A stretch of DNA of 64,000 bases from Halomicrobium katesii DSM 19301 (GCF_000379085.1 NZ_KB905378.1:207801-271800), one strand, 5' to 3'; positions 43,850 through 53,224 are shown, numbered from the stretch's first letter. Notes: generated by a model from the sequence alone, not told the origin. Numbers and translations: made by a program.

Positions 43850-45360
43850 GGCTCGTCCTCCTGGCGGGCGCGGATCGTCTCGGCGACGCCGTCGTACTCC
43901 GCCTCCTGGCGGAGACACTGGCTCGTTCGATCCTCGCCGCCGTCGTAGGGCTCGGGGTGTTCGCGGTCACACCGCGACCCGAAGGCTTCTCGGAGCTGTT
44001 CGGCCGCCGCGTCGTCGTCGCCGCCGGCAGCCAGCTCCACCGCCGCGTCGACGGTCGACTGGGCCGCCGGTGGGAGGTCGTGGTCCGCCAGCAGATCGGA
44101 GACGGTCTCTCGGAGGTCCTGACCGGCCACGTCGAGCCCGATCAGTCGCTTGATCGTCTCGGCCGCGGACGCCTCGGCGCGGGCTCGCGTCCGGAAGACG
44201 ACGCGGAGTTCGTCCAGGGCGCGCCAGGTCCGCTCGGGCAGGTCGTAGTCGTCGGGCCGGATCTTCGCCGGACACCGCGTCGCGAACGGACAGCCGGCGG
44301 GCGGATCCCGGGGGTTCGGCGGCGAGCCGCGCAGCGTGATTCGCTCGCCGGTCCACGGGGAACCACTCCCCGGAATGGCCGACAGCAAGGAGACGGTGTA
44401 GGGGTGGTGGGGATCGGCGTAGACCGACTCCGTGGGCCCCAGTTCGACGACGTTGCCGAGGTACATCACGGCGACGCGGTCGGCGATGTGGCGCACGATC
44501 GAGAGGTCGTGGGCGATAAAGAGGTAGGTCAGCCCCATCTCGTCTTGCAGGTCTTCGAGGAGGTTGATGATCCGGGCCTGGACTGACACGTCCAGTGCCG
44601 ACACCGGTTCGTCGAGGACGACGAACTCCGGTTCGAGCGCGAGCGCGCGGGCGATGCCGATGCGCTGGCGCTGCCCCCCGGAGAACTGGTGGGGGTACCG
44701 GTAGAAGTGCTGCTCGGAGAGCCCGACCCGGTCGAGGAGGTCGAAGGCGCGATCGCGCCGGATCTCCGCTCGTGACTTCTCGACGGTGACGTCGACCGTC
44801 GGCGCGTCGCCGCTCCGGTCGACGGCGGCGGTGACCGCATCGGCCGACAGCGGTAGTTCGTCCCGAACCGTCACGTCGCCGTCGAGGCCGACCGTGAGAT
44901 CGACCGTCTCGTCCGGCTCGGCCGGTCTGACACCACTGCCCCGGACCGTCGCATCGCCCTCGACGGCGACAGTCAGGACCGGCCAGTCGTGTGCCTTCAG
45001 GGGTTCCTGGACGATCTCGCCGATCGTCATTCGGTCGTTGAGACTCTCCTCGGGATCCTGAAACACCATACCGACGCGGCGCTGCCAGTCGCGAGCCTGT
45101 TCGGCGTCGAACTCGGTCACGTCCTGTCCGTCGGCCTCGACGACGCCGTCGGTCGCGTCCGCGAGCCCGATGATCGTCCGCCCGAGCGTCGTCTTCCCGC
45201 TGCCGGACTCGCCGACGAGACCGACCGTCTCGCCTTCGCGGATGTCGAGGTCGACGCCGTCGACAGCTCTCACCGGGGGTTTCGCGCCGACGATGCTGTC
45301 GTCGTGGTAGTAGGTCTTCAGCGACTGGACCGAGACGACGGGGTCTTCGCGGGCCGTCAC
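43846..45360 (-). CDS. ABC transporter ATPase (DppF-like) with internal insert and C-terminal extension
   Basis: 504 residues from a GTG at 45360. Walker A is LVGESGSGKTTLGR, the Q-loop FQDPEESLNDR, the signature FSGGQRQRIGIARAL, and Walker B VVLDEPVSALD. Between the Q-loop and the signature (about residues 127-197) there is an extra acidic, beta-like insert of about 70 residues not found in ordinary DppF. The last 100 or so residues form an additional acidic helical tail beyond the oligopeptide domain (GCPFATRCPAK). The length is therefore about 150-180 residues above the family norm. It overlaps its neighbours by GTGA on both sides. Confidence 0.88.
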   Translation of the reverse strand: MTAREDPVVSVQSLKTYYHDDSIVGAKPPVRAVDGVDLDIREGETVGLVGESGSGKTTLGRTIIGLADATDGVVEADGQDVTEFDAEQARDWQRRVGMVFQDPEESLNDRMTIGEIVQEPLKAHDWPVLTVAVEGDATVRGSGVRPAEPDETVDLTVGLDGDVTVRDELPLSADAVTAAVDRSGDAPTVDVTVEKSRAEIRRDRAFDLLDRVGLSEQHFYRYPHQFSGGQRQRIGIARALALEPEFVVLDEPVSALDVSVQARIINLLEDLQDEMGLTYLFIAHDLSIVRHIADRVAVMYLGNVVELGPTESVYADPHHPYTVSLLSAIPGSGSPWTGERITLRGSPPNPRDPPAGCPFATRCPAKIRPDDYDLPERTWRALDELRVVFRTRARAEASAAETIKRLIGLDVAGQDLRETVSDLLADHDLPPAAQSTVDAAVELAAGGDDDAAAEQLREAFGSRCDREHPEPYDGGEDRTSQCLRQEAEYDGVAETIRARQEDEP

Positions 45361-46343
45361 TGTCGCTCACCCCCGTCGCTGCGGGCCGGATCGTGGAGGA
45401 GACACGCTGCCGACCGATCCCCGTCGAGCGAGACGTGCTCGGGGGCCACGGAGCGACAGTCCTCGAAGGCCTCGGGACACCGGGGCGCGAACCGGCAGTC
45501 GGTCGCCGGTCCCGTCGGCGTCGGTACCTCTCCCTCGATGGTGGGGAGGCGCTCGTCCGGGTCCGTCCGCCCCGGAATGCTCTCCAGGAGCGCCCGCGTG
45601 TAGGGGTGGGCCGGGTGGTCGAACAGCGCCTCGGTGGGCGCACGCTCGACGACCTCGCCCGCGTAGATGACGTTGACCCAGTCGGTCGCGTCCTCGATGA
45701 CGCCCATGTCGTGGGTGATAAAGAGGATCGCGAGGTCCTGCTCTGCCTGTAGCTCCGCGAGCAGGTCGAGGATCTGGGCCTGGATCGTCACGTCCAGTGC
45801 CGTCGTCGGCTCGTCGCAGACGAGCAGGTCCGGGTCACAGGCCAGCGCCATCGCGATGACGGCCCGCTGGGCCATCCCGCCCGAGAGCTGGTGGGGGTAC
45901 TCGTCGACGCGTCGCGGTGCGTCAGGAATCCCCACGTCCTCCAGCAACTCGATGGCGCGGTCGGTCGCTGCCCGGCCGCGCAGGTCCTGGTGGATGCGCA
46001 GGGCCTCCTCGATCTGGTTGCCGATCGTGTAGACGGGGTTCAGCGAGTTTGTCGGGTCCTGGAAGACGATCGCGATGTCGCCGCGGTGGTCCGCCCAGTT
46101 GTCCTCGGTGAGGTCCTCGCCGCGGTACAGGATCTCGCCGCCCTCGATCCGGCCGGGTTCGTCGACGAGTCCGAGGATCGACCGGGCGGTGACGGACTTG
46201 CCCGACCCCGACTCGCCGACGAGGCCGACCGTCTGACCCTCGCGGATCTCGAAGGTCACGCCGTCGACGGCGTGGATCCGCTCGCGCTCGGTGTGGAACA
46301 CGACTTCGAGGTCCCGCACCGACAGCAGTGGCTCGTCGCTCAC
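45357..46343 (-). CDS. ABC transporter ATPase (DppD-like)
   Basis: 328 residues from a GTG at 46343. Walker A is LVGESGSGKSVTARS, the signature LSGGMAQRAVIAMAL and Walker B LLVCDEPTTALD. The C-terminal domain includes CRFAPRCPEAFEDC. Partner of the DppF-like ATPase downstream. GTGA overlaps on both sides show a single translationally coupled operon. Confidence 0.9.
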   Translation of the reverse strand: MSDEPLLSVRDLEVVFHTERERIHAVDGVTFEIREGQTVGLVGESGSGKSVTARSILGLVDEPGRIEGGEILYRGEDLTEDNWADHRGDIAIVFQDPTNSLNPVYTIGNQIEEALRIHQDLRGRAATDRAIELLEDVGIPDAPRRVDEYPHQLSGGMAQRAVIAMALACDPDLLVCDEPTTALDVTIQAQILDLLAELQAEQDLAILFITHDMGVIEDATDWVNVIYAGEVVERAPTEALFDHPAHPYTRALLESIPGRTDPDERLPTIEGEVPTPTGPATDCRFAPRCPEAFEDCRSVAPEHVSLDGDRSAACLLHDPARSDGGERQ

Positions 46344-47821
46344 GCGCCGCCACCTCGACCGGCGGCGGCCCCGTCGTCGGCGTCCGATCCGGCGGCGTCC
46401 GAACGGGGGTCGATGGCGTCACGGATCCCGTCGCCCAGCGCGTTGAAGCCCGTGACCACCAGCGTGATGAGCAGCCCCGGAATCAGCGAGATGTGCCACG
46501 AGCCGGTGTCGACGTACTCCTGGCCGAGGTTGACCGCGCGACCCCACTCCGGGGTCGGCGGGGAGACGCCGAGTCCCAGGAAGGAGAGCCCGGCGATGGC
46601 GATGATCGCCCCGCCAAGCGTCATCGACCCGTAGATCAGCAGGTAGCCCGTGATGTAGGGCAACATGTGCTGGCGCATGATCGTGCGGGGGCGCTGCCCG
46701 AAGCTCTTTGCCGCGTCGATCCACTGTCGTTCCGAGACCTGTAGTGCGGGTCCGCGCAGCGAGCGCCACATGTACGTCCAGCCCGTGAACGCGAAGATCA
46801 GCGCCAGTAAGAAGGCACCGCTGTACAGCCCCGCCACCCAGGTGTCTTTGAGCACCGTCGTGAGCATGATCAACAACAGCAACTGCGGCATCGCCATCAC
46901 CCCGTCGGAGACGAGCACCATCCCGAGGTCGACACGGCCCTTGTAGTACGCGCCGATCAGCGCCAGCGACGTGGCGACGCCGACGCTGAGCCCGACCGAC
47001 AGCAGGCCGATCACCAGCGAGATGCGCGACCCGACGGCGATAAACGTAAAGAGGTCTCGCCCGGTCGGGAGCGTCCCGAACGGGTGGAAGCGCCCGAAGT
47101 CGTCGTACTCCATCGGTCCGACGCGTTCCTCGCCGTCGCCCCGAGACTGGGACGCGAGGTTGGCCTCGCCGACGAGGATCGTCTCGACGGAGTCGGTCTC
47201 GGCGTCCCAGTAGGTGAGTTCGTTGTCGTAGGAGTTGCGCATGTTCTTGTCGACGGTCGTCGGTCCGAGCGCGGGGGCGAACACCGCCATGACGACGAAC
47301 ATGAACACGACCGCCAGTCCGAACAGCCCCCAGCCGTGGTTGCGGAACCGATCGATCACGTCGTCTCGGGGCGTCCAGTCGGCCGCCCGGTACTCGCGGC
47401 GGTAGAGCCGGTAGCCGAGCACCGCCCAGCCCGCGACCGCGAGCGCGTAGAGGTAGACCAGGGCGACGCGAATCCCCCAGGCGACCTCCGGCCGGAGCCC
47501 GAGGAACGTCCCGACCCACCGCTGGCCGTTCCAGTACCCCTCGTTGGGGACGGTCTCGCGGGACAGCAGCGTCGGGAGCTGGCGGGCCGCGGCCTCGATC
47601 CCCTCGACGAAGCCGACGCCGGGGAGGGACGCGGCCGCCAGTGTGTCACTCAGGATTGCCACGAGGAACGTCGCGAGCGCACCGACTTCGAACGCGAGCA
47701 GTCCAGCGCCCAGACCGACCCAGACGAGCGTCGGCGACTCGGTCGGCAGGATCGTCGACGCCGTCTCCGGCGTGACCTCGTCGTCGGCGGCGTCCGAAGA
47801 CGGCCCGTGTGCGCCCGCCAT
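46340..47821 (-). CDS. ABC transporter permease (DppC-like) with extended N-terminus
   Basis: 493 residues, nearly 200 more than bacterial DppC. An extra N-terminal module with two or three helices (about residues 33-60 and 118-142) comes before the standard core (from about residue 165). The core carries the DppC-typical long extracellular loop and the EAA region IDAAKSFGQRPRTIMRQHMLPY. The C-terminus ends in a Gly/Asp-rich tail. It pairs with the DppB-like permease encoded just upstream (one-base gap). Confidence 0.88.
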   Translation of the reverse strand: MAGAHGPSSDAADDEVTPETASTILPTESPTLVWVGLGAGLLAFEVGALATFLVAILSDTLAAASLPGVGFVEGIEAAARQLPTLLSRETVPNEGYWNGQRWVGTFLGLRPEVAWGIRVALVYLYALAVAGWAVLGYRLYRREYRAADWTPRDDVIDRFRNHGWGLFGLAVVFMFVVMAVFAPALGPTTVDKNMRNSYDNELTYWDAETDSVETILVGEANLASQSRGDGEERVGPMEYDDFGRFHPFGTLPTGRDLFTFIAVGSRISLVIGLLSVGLSVGVATSLALIGAYYKGRVDLGMVLVSDGVMAMPQLLLLIMLTTVLKDTWVAGLYSGAFLLALIFAFTGWTYMWRSLRGPALQVSERQWIDAAKSFGQRPRTIMRQHMLPYITGYLLIYGSMTLGGAIIAIAGLSFLGLGVSPPTPEWGRAVNLGQEYVDTGSWHISLIPGLLITLVVTGFNALGDGIRDAIDPRSDAAGSDADDGAAAGRGGGA

Positions 47822-47822
47822 C

Positions 47823-48842
47823 TCAGGCCCCCTCCAGTCCGACCCGCGGATCGATCACCGTGTACAGCACGTCCTGCAGGAGGTTGACGCCGACGATCAA
47901 CAGGATGAACACGTACATCAGCGTCCCGACCAGCGGGAGGTCTCCCTGTGTCGCGGCGTTGAAAAAGAGGAGCCCGATCCCGTTGATGCTGAAGACGGTC
48001 TCGACGAGGACGCTGCCGCCGATCAACAGGAACGCCTCGCTGGTGATGATCGGGACCAGCGGAATCAGGGCGTTCCGGAAGATGTGCTTCCAGACCAGCG
48101 CCCGTTCGGAGACGCCCTTGGCTCTCGCGAGATCGACGTAGTCCTCGTTGCGCACCTCGAGGACGGCCGTGCGGCCGATCCGCATCTCGTTGCCCATCGA
48201 GGCCGAGCCGAGGACGATCGCCGCCGGGAGCACCTTCTTCGTCGCCGCGAGGAAGCCCTCGACGGTGTGGAGCCGCGAGAGGTCGGGACTGCCGGTCAGA
48301 GCGTCGAGTTCGATCCACAGCGACTGCCAGTCGAAGCCGAAGATCGCCTGTGAACTGCCGAGCACGGCCAGCAGCATGATCCCGAGCCAGAAGTTCGGCA
48401 TGGCGCGCCAGACGATCCCGCCCATCGATGCGACGTAGTCAGACGCCGTGTTCGAGCGCATCCCCGCGTAGAAGCCGAGCGGAACGCCGATACACACTGC
48501 GATCAGGACCGACCAGAACCCGAGCCACAGCGTCCGAGGCAGGAAATCGAGAATCAGGGCGTTCACGTCCGAGCCCTGGTACAACAGCCACGTCTGCCCC
48601 AGATCGAACGTCAGCAGACTCCCCATCCAGTCGAAGTAGTGCTGGAGCGGGGGCTGATCGAGCCCGAGCTGGGTCCGTGCGGCCTCGTAGGCCGCCGGGT
48701 TCTGTGTCTGGCCCTCACTGAGCAGTCGCGTCGCCGGATCGATCGGCCCCAGATAGATGATCGCCCACGTCATCGTCGTCCCGAGCCAGACGACCGGGAC
48801 GGACAGCGCCACCCGTTTGGCGATGTATCGGAGTCGGCTCAC
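47823..48842 (-). CDS. ABC transporter permease (DppB-like)
   Basis: 339 residues from a GTG at 48842. The first helix (YIAKRVALSVPVVWLGTTM) is followed by the DppB-type loop AARTQLGLDQPPLQHYFDWM. The EAA region is EDYVDLARAKGVSERALVWKH, and about six helices are present. Second gene of the operon, 78 nt after the binding-protein gene. Confidence 0.9.
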   Translation of the reverse strand: MSRLRYIAKRVALSVPVVWLGTTMTWAIIYLGPIDPATRLLSEGQTQNPAAYEAARTQLGLDQPPLQHYFDWMGSLLTFDLGQTWLLYQGSDVNALILDFLPRTLWLGFWSVLIAVCIGVPLGFYAGMRSNTASDYVASMGGIVWRAMPNFWLGIMLLAVLGSSQAIFGFDWQSLWIELDALTGSPDLSRLHTVEGFLAATKKVLPAAIVLGSASMGNEMRIGRTAVLEVRNEDYVDLARAKGVSERALVWKHIFRNALIPLVPIITSEAFLLIGGSVLVETVFSINGIGLLFFNAATQGDLPLVGTLMYVFILLIVGVNLLQDVLYTVIDPRVGLEGA

Positions 48843-48920
48843 GGTCGTTCACCCCGGCCGCGGTACCCCATCGCCCGAACGAAACCATATCCTCGAAGAT
48901 ACATGTATGAGAGCAGTCGG

Positions 48921-50852
48921 TTACTCGCCTTTCGTGACCTGATCGAACGTCTGGTTGCCCATGACGCCGTGCATCTCGACGTCGACGTACTCCTGCCAGA
49001 ACCGCTGTGCGACGGGGTTGACCGTCGGGAGTTCCTGGACGGAGGCCCAGTTCATCTCCTCGACGGTCTGGAAGGCCTCGTTGCGAGACTGCTGGGTCGA
49101 GTCGTCGGGCTGGTACTTGTTCTCCCAGGCGTCCATCGCGGTCTGGCGGTACTCCTCGGTGTAGAAGCTGCCCTCGGCTCCCCAGCGGGTGAACTGCGAG
49201 CCGGGGTTGTTCCCCCAGAGGAATCGCAGGAAGTTCTGTGGGCCGGGGTACTCCATCCCGTCGCCGAGGCCGAACACTTCCATGTCGCCGTTGATCGCGC
49301 GGCTGATGATCGTCCCGAACTGGGACTCCTCGATGCTCATGTCGATGTAGGCCGACCGGAGCTTCGACTGGAGGCGGGTGAACACGGAGCCGTAGGCGCT
49401 GTCGCCCGCGATCGTCGTCGCGGTGATCTCGTAGCGGTCGTTCTCGCCGTAGCCCGCCTGCTCCATCACCGACCGGGCCTCGTCCAGTAGCGTCTCGCCG
49501 TAGCCGTACGGGTAGCCGTCGGCCCCGAACTCGGTGACCGACTGATAGCCGTTCTCGGCGTGGCGGTCGTACGTCTCGGCGCTGCCGACGCCGTCCTCGA
49601 AGGTCGGGTACGCCGCCGGCGGCGTCATGTGGTAGGCCGGCTGTCCGGTGCCCTTGTAGACGTTCTTCGCGATCTCGTCCTGGTTCATCGCGTAGGCGAA
49701 CGCGCGCCGGACCGGGAGCGGGACCTCCAGACAGTTGAACACGATGTACTCGGTTCGGAGCGCCGGAATCTCGCCGTAGTTGACCGTCGTGCCGTCGTCG
49801 AAGGTGTAGGTCCCGACCGATCGGCTCCCGCTGGTCTCCTCGATGGAGACGCTGTCGGGGTTGAACGCGGCGGTCGAGATGTCCTCTTGCATGAGGTCGG
49901 CGTTCCCGTTCTGGAAGCGGCTAAAGCGCGTGTTGGCGCTCTCGACGACGGTGATCGTGACGCCGTCGAGTTCCGGACCCTCGCCGTAGTAGTCGTCGAA
50001 GGCCGTCAGGCGGAGCGCGTCGCCCTTGTTCCACTCGTCGACTTCGAACGGACCGAGGCCGGCGTAGGCGGGGCCGTCGCCCGCCGTACTGAAGAACTCG
50101 TTGTACTCGTACTCCCCGTCGTACCCGTCGACGTCGCCGACCGAGCCGGCGGGGAGGATCGCGAACGTGCCTCCGGCGATCTGTGAGAGGGTGTACTGGA
50201 ACGGCGAGGCGAGGGTGAACTCGAACGTGTAGTCGTCGACGGCGTCGACCGCGAGCGAGCCGGGGACGTAGTCGGTCAGGGTCTCCTCGTCCGCGGGCTC
50301 GGTCCGGGACGCGTCCTTCTCGTGGTCGATCGTCATCGTCTCGCCGATGATGTCGTCGCGGTTCCGAGAGTTCTCGGAGCCGGCGAGACGACGGAACGAG
50401 TAGGCCACGTCCTCGGCGGTGAGTTCGGTCCCGTCGTGGAAGGAGACGCCCTGTTTGAGCTGGAAGGTGTATGTCAGCCCGTCGTCGGACATCGAGTAGT
50501 CCTCGATGACCGCACCTTCCGGCGGGTACTCCCCGTTCGGGAAGTCGAGCAGGGAGCTGCCGTACTGGTTGAACCCGACGCCCGACCCCTTGGCGTTGAT
50601 CGGGTCGAGCGTCTGAACTGGCCCCGGAGACATCATCTGGAGCGTGTTGCTCACCGACGACGTGCTGTCGTCGGAAGCGTCGGAGGGCTCGGCGGACTCG
50701 TCGCCGCCGTCGTCCGTGCTGTCGGTCGGTTCGTCCGTCGCGGTGGACTCTTCGGACGGGCCACTGGAACAACCTGCGAGCGCTGTGGCTGCACCGGCAC
50801 CAGCAACCGTCAGAAAGCCTCGCCGCGTCGTATCCTCAGGCATCACGTCCAT
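48921..50852 (-). CDS. ABC transporter solute-binding lipoprotein, family 5
   Basis: 643 residues from the ATG at 50852 (an ATG three codons later is possible). A twin-arginine signal (TTRRGFLTVAG) and lipobox LAGC with Cys28 give a Tat-exported lipoprotein. A Ser/Asp/Glu-rich linker (about residues 29-65) leads to the family 5 fold: SFHDGTELTAEDVAYSFRRL and VRRAFAYAMNQDEIAKNVYKG. It captures the substrate, likely a peptide or similar small compound, for the permease/ATPase genes downstream. An A/T-rich site near 50880-50890 on the minus strand is a likely TATA box. Confidence 0.9.
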   Translation of the reverse strand: MDVMPEDTTRRGFLTVAGAGAATALAGCSSGPSEESTATDEPTDSTDDGGDESAEPSDASDDSTSSVSNTLQMMSPGPVQTLDPINAKGSGVGFNQYGSSLLDFPNGEYPPEGAVIEDYSMSDDGLTYTFQLKQGVSFHDGTELTAEDVAYSFRRLAGSENSRNRDDIIGETMTIDHEKDASRTEPADEETLTDYVPGSLAVDAVDDYTFEFTLASPFQYTLSQIAGGTFAILPAGSVGDVDGYDGEYEYNEFFSTAGDGPAYAGLGPFEVDEWNKGDALRLTAFDDYYGEGPELDGVTITVVESANTRFSRFQNGNADLMQEDISTAAFNPDSVSIEETSGSRSVGTYTFDDGTTVNYGEIPALRTEYIVFNCLEVPLPVRRAFAYAMNQDEIAKNVYKGTGQPAYHMTPPAAYPTFEDGVGSAETYDRHAENGYQSVTEFGADGYPYGYGETLLDEARSVMEQAGYGENDRYEITATTIAGDSAYGSVFTRLQSKLRSAYIDMSIEESQFGTIISRAINGDMEVFGLGDGMEYPGPQNFLRFLWGNNPGSQFTRWGAEGSFYTEEYRQTAMDAWENKYQPDDSTQQSRNEAFQTVEEMNWASVQELPTVNPVAQRFWQEYVDVEMHGVMGNQTFDQVTKGE

Positions 50853-50994
50853 CTGTCTAACCCGTAGGTAATTGTGTTGCTATTATCAACCTATATTTCC
50901 TTATAGATTTCCATTGATAGCCAGATTCTATATAGAGTTACCAAAGTAGCCGGTAGTGGAAACGTACTTGTACAGCCACGGGAAACGAGAACCG

Positions 50995-51459
50995 ATGTCG
51001 GAGAACGCCAACGAGTGGGGTCGAACCCTGGAGACCGCCACGGAGATGGCCGACGAGCTCCGGTCCGAGGGGTGGTCCGTCGAGACTGTCCGCGCGGCCC
51101 ACGTCGCACCGGAGCCGCCGTCACACGGTGAGACCGATCGGTTCGGGTTCGTCTACCTGGCCCAGGGCGAGGTCGCCGACGACGTTCGCTCGGCCGTCGC
51201 CGAGGGCGAGTTCGACGGCTACGAACTGTTCACGCACCGGGACGGCTCGGACCTGTACGCGGTGACGCGACTGACCGATCGGGACCGCGATCTGGCGGTG
51301 TTGCTGGTCGGCGCGATCGACCTCGCGACGGCCGGTGAGCTGGCCGCCGTGGCGCGGGACCGCGGCGAGATGTACTCCCACGTCCAGCTGGTCGACGGTA
51401 CCCACTTGGCGACGTTCCGCCACGACGACGCCGACCACTTCTTTCCGGAGGACGTATGA
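50995..51459 (+). CDS. Hypothetical acidic protein
   Basis: 154 residues from the ATG at 50995. A GTG at 50956 would add a non-conserved leader. It is acidic, soluble and without signal or helices. An N-terminal helical half (TATEMADELRSEGWSVETVR) is followed by a mixed alpha/beta half. I do not recognise the family. Its stop overlaps the ATG of the metallophosphoesterase gene by four bases, so the two are coupled. Confidence 0.7.
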   Translation: MSENANEWGRTLETATEMADELRSEGWSVETVRAAHVAPEPPSHGETDRFGFVYLAQGEVADDVRSAVAEGEFDGYELFTHRDGSDLYAVTRLTDRDRDLAVLLVGAIDLATAGELAAVARDRGEMYSHVQLVDGTHLATFRHDDADHFFPEDV

Positions 51460-52394
51460 CCGAGTTCGACGACGCCGGGCCGGTCGTGGCCCGACTGGAC
51501 GAGCCGCGCGGGGACCACACGCGCTTCGCGGTCCTGGCCGACCCACACGTCTCGACGCGCGAAGCGGGCACGTCGAAGCTGTTCGAACACACGCTCGACC
51601 ACCTGGAAGCGGCCGTCGCGGACATCGGCCGCCGCGCCGTCGACGCCGTCCTCTCGCCGGGCGACCTGACGAAAGACGGCGAGCCCTGGAACTACGACGC
51701 CGTCGACCGGGCACTGTCCGAGCTGGACGCGCCCTTCTATGCCGTCCCCGGCAATCACGACGTACCGAAGACCAGAGACGAACACGACCCTCTCTCCGTC
51801 GAGGCGTTCGCCGACCGCTACGGCCCCGGCGAACTCCCGTACTACGTCGAGGTCGGCGGTCTGGACGTGATCGGCCTCAACACTGCCGGCACGGCGGACC
51901 GGCTGTACGAGAGCCACGAGGGACGGGTCACCGAGGCGACGCTGGACTGGCTCGCCGAGACCCTGGCCGAGGCGGAGACGCCCGTGGTCCTCCTCCACCA
52001 CAACCTCCCGTCGGTGAGCGACCAGATCGACGCCCACCGGGAGATCGAGCCCGAGATGGTCGAGATCCCGGCGATGGCCGACGCGGACCCGCTGGCCGAG
52101 ACACTCGCCGAGGGCGGGGCACAGCTCCTCCTCACCGGCCACTATCACCTGCCCGCGACCGGCGAGTACCGCGGACTGCGAGAGATCGCCGCGCCGACGA
52201 CCTGCTCGTTCCCGCAGTCATATCTCCTCTGTGAGACGACGCCGGAGGGGACGACGATCCGGCTCGTCCCGATCGCCGACGAGGTCGGACTGGAGACCGC
52301 ACACGCCCGCCGGAGCGGCGACTCAGCGACCGCGAAGGGCCTGACCGCGATCGCCGCCGCTCGGCTGGCCTCGTTCCCGCTGGTCAGCGAGTGA
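51456..52394 (+). CDS. Metallophosphoesterase
   Basis: 312 residues. The calcineurin-like metal motifs appear in order: LADPHVS (Asp29, His31), SPGDLTKDG, PGNHDVP, LLHHNLP and TGHYHLP. The enzyme hydrolyses phosphoester bonds with a two-metal centre. Its substrate, such as a cyclic nucleotide or phosphodiester, is not visible. It is co-translated with the hypothetical protein upstream. Its stop is 10 nt before a family A hairpin shared with the convergent RdfA gene. Confidence 0.87.
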   Translation: MTEFDDAGPVVARLDEPRGDHTRFAVLADPHVSTREAGTSKLFEHTLDHLEAAVADIGRRAVDAVLSPGDLTKDGEPWNYDAVDRALSELDAPFYAVPGNHDVPKTRDEHDPLSVEAFADRYGPGELPYYVEVGGLDVIGLNTAGTADRLYESHEGRVTEATLDWLAETLAEAETPVVLLHHNLPSVSDQIDAHREIEPEMVEIPAMADADPLAETLAEGGAQLLLTGHYHLPATGEYRGLREIAAPTTCSFPQSYLLCETTPEGTTIRLVPIADEVGLETAHARRSGDSATAKGLTAIAAARLASFPLVSE

Positions 52395-52404
52395 CTGGCG
52401 GCGC

Positions 52405-52484
52405 ATACTGCCGGCTGTACATCTGTCACGGATTTCGCCACCCAGGGGTGGCGAATATCTGAACGAAGTCACAGCCGGCAGTAT
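52405..52484. repeat. Intergenic hairpin element, family A copy 5
   Basis: An 80-bp inverted repeat between convergent genes, with outer arms ATACTGCCGGCTGTAC and CACAGCCGGCAGTAT and inner stem TTCGCCACCC/GGGTGGCGAA. Its last base is the first base of the RdfA stop codon (TCA on the plus strand, 52484-52486). The outer arms match those of the element at 8499-8578. Confidence 0.85.
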
Positions 52485-53089
52485 CAGGTCTCGGGCTCGT
52501 CCTGACAGTCACAGCCGCCGTTCGTGAGCAGTTCGTCGGCGCTGTACTGGGTCCCACAGTCCTGGCAGAACACCTGTACGTCGACGAAGACGCTGAAGTT
52601 CCCGATGGTGATGCGGTCGGTGTTGTGGAGGCTTTCGAGGTTGTTGCGGACGACGGCCTGGGTCCGGCTGACGAGTCGCCTGATCGACTCCGCGGTCTTC
52701 TCGATCTGGGAGCTGTCGGACCGCTCCTCGCTGGGCTTGGAGACGCCCCGCTCGTCGGTGAGGTAGGTGTAGATGCTCTGGTGGGAGACGAACGACGCGC
52801 GGAGCGATTCGAGATCGATACCGCGCTGTTCGAGGCGCGTCTCGACCTCCGCTCGCGTCCCGGTCCCCACGTCGTCGTCGGTGAGGAGTTCGTAGGTGTT
52901 CTCGATCTCCCCGTCGACGTAGGCTTCGTCGGCCCGGTCGTGGGCGGCCGCCAGCAGCCGCTGGTTGAACCAGTCCGCCAGCTCCCGGAGGCTGTACTGT
53001 TCGTCACCGGTCCCCAGCCAGTACTCTTCGAGTTGCTGGCCGACGCCGTCGAGTTCCCACTCGTCGATCAGCCTGGCGACTTTGCTCAC
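52484..53089 (-). CDS. rdfA: Rod-determining factor RdfA
   Basis: 201 residues from a GTG at 53089. Longer frames add a Cys/Arg-rich leader without family character. It shows the RdfA pattern: KVARLIDEWELDGVGQQLEE, the SLRELADWFNQRLL segment, EIENTYELLTDDDVGTG, FVSHQSIYTYL, and a C-terminal zinc-ribbon-like end with Cys175, Cys178, Cys193 and Cys195. RdfA is known from Haloferax volcanii as a factor needed for rod-shaped cells. Many haloarchaea carry several paralogs, so this copy's own role is uncertain. It is likely cytosolic. The stop codon runs into a hairpin element. Confidence 0.88.
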   Translation of the reverse strand: MSKVARLIDEWELDGVGQQLEEYWLGTGDEQYSLRELADWFNQRLLAAAHDRADEAYVDGEIENTYELLTDDDVGTGTRAEVETRLEQRGIDLESLRASFVSHQSIYTYLTDERGVSKPSEERSDSSQIEKTAESIRRLVSRTQAVVRNNLESLHNTDRITIGNFSVFVDVQVFCQDCGTQYSADELLTNGGCDCQDEPET

Positions 53090-53224
53090 CGCGTCTCCCT
53101 CCGAACTGTGACAGCGTTCATACGCGCATCTACCGAGAGAGTGCCACATGAACGTTCGCTTCCGCGGAGTCGACGCGTCCCGTCCGTCGACAACCCTTAA
53201 CACCGCCGGCCGTCGATGAGGGAC

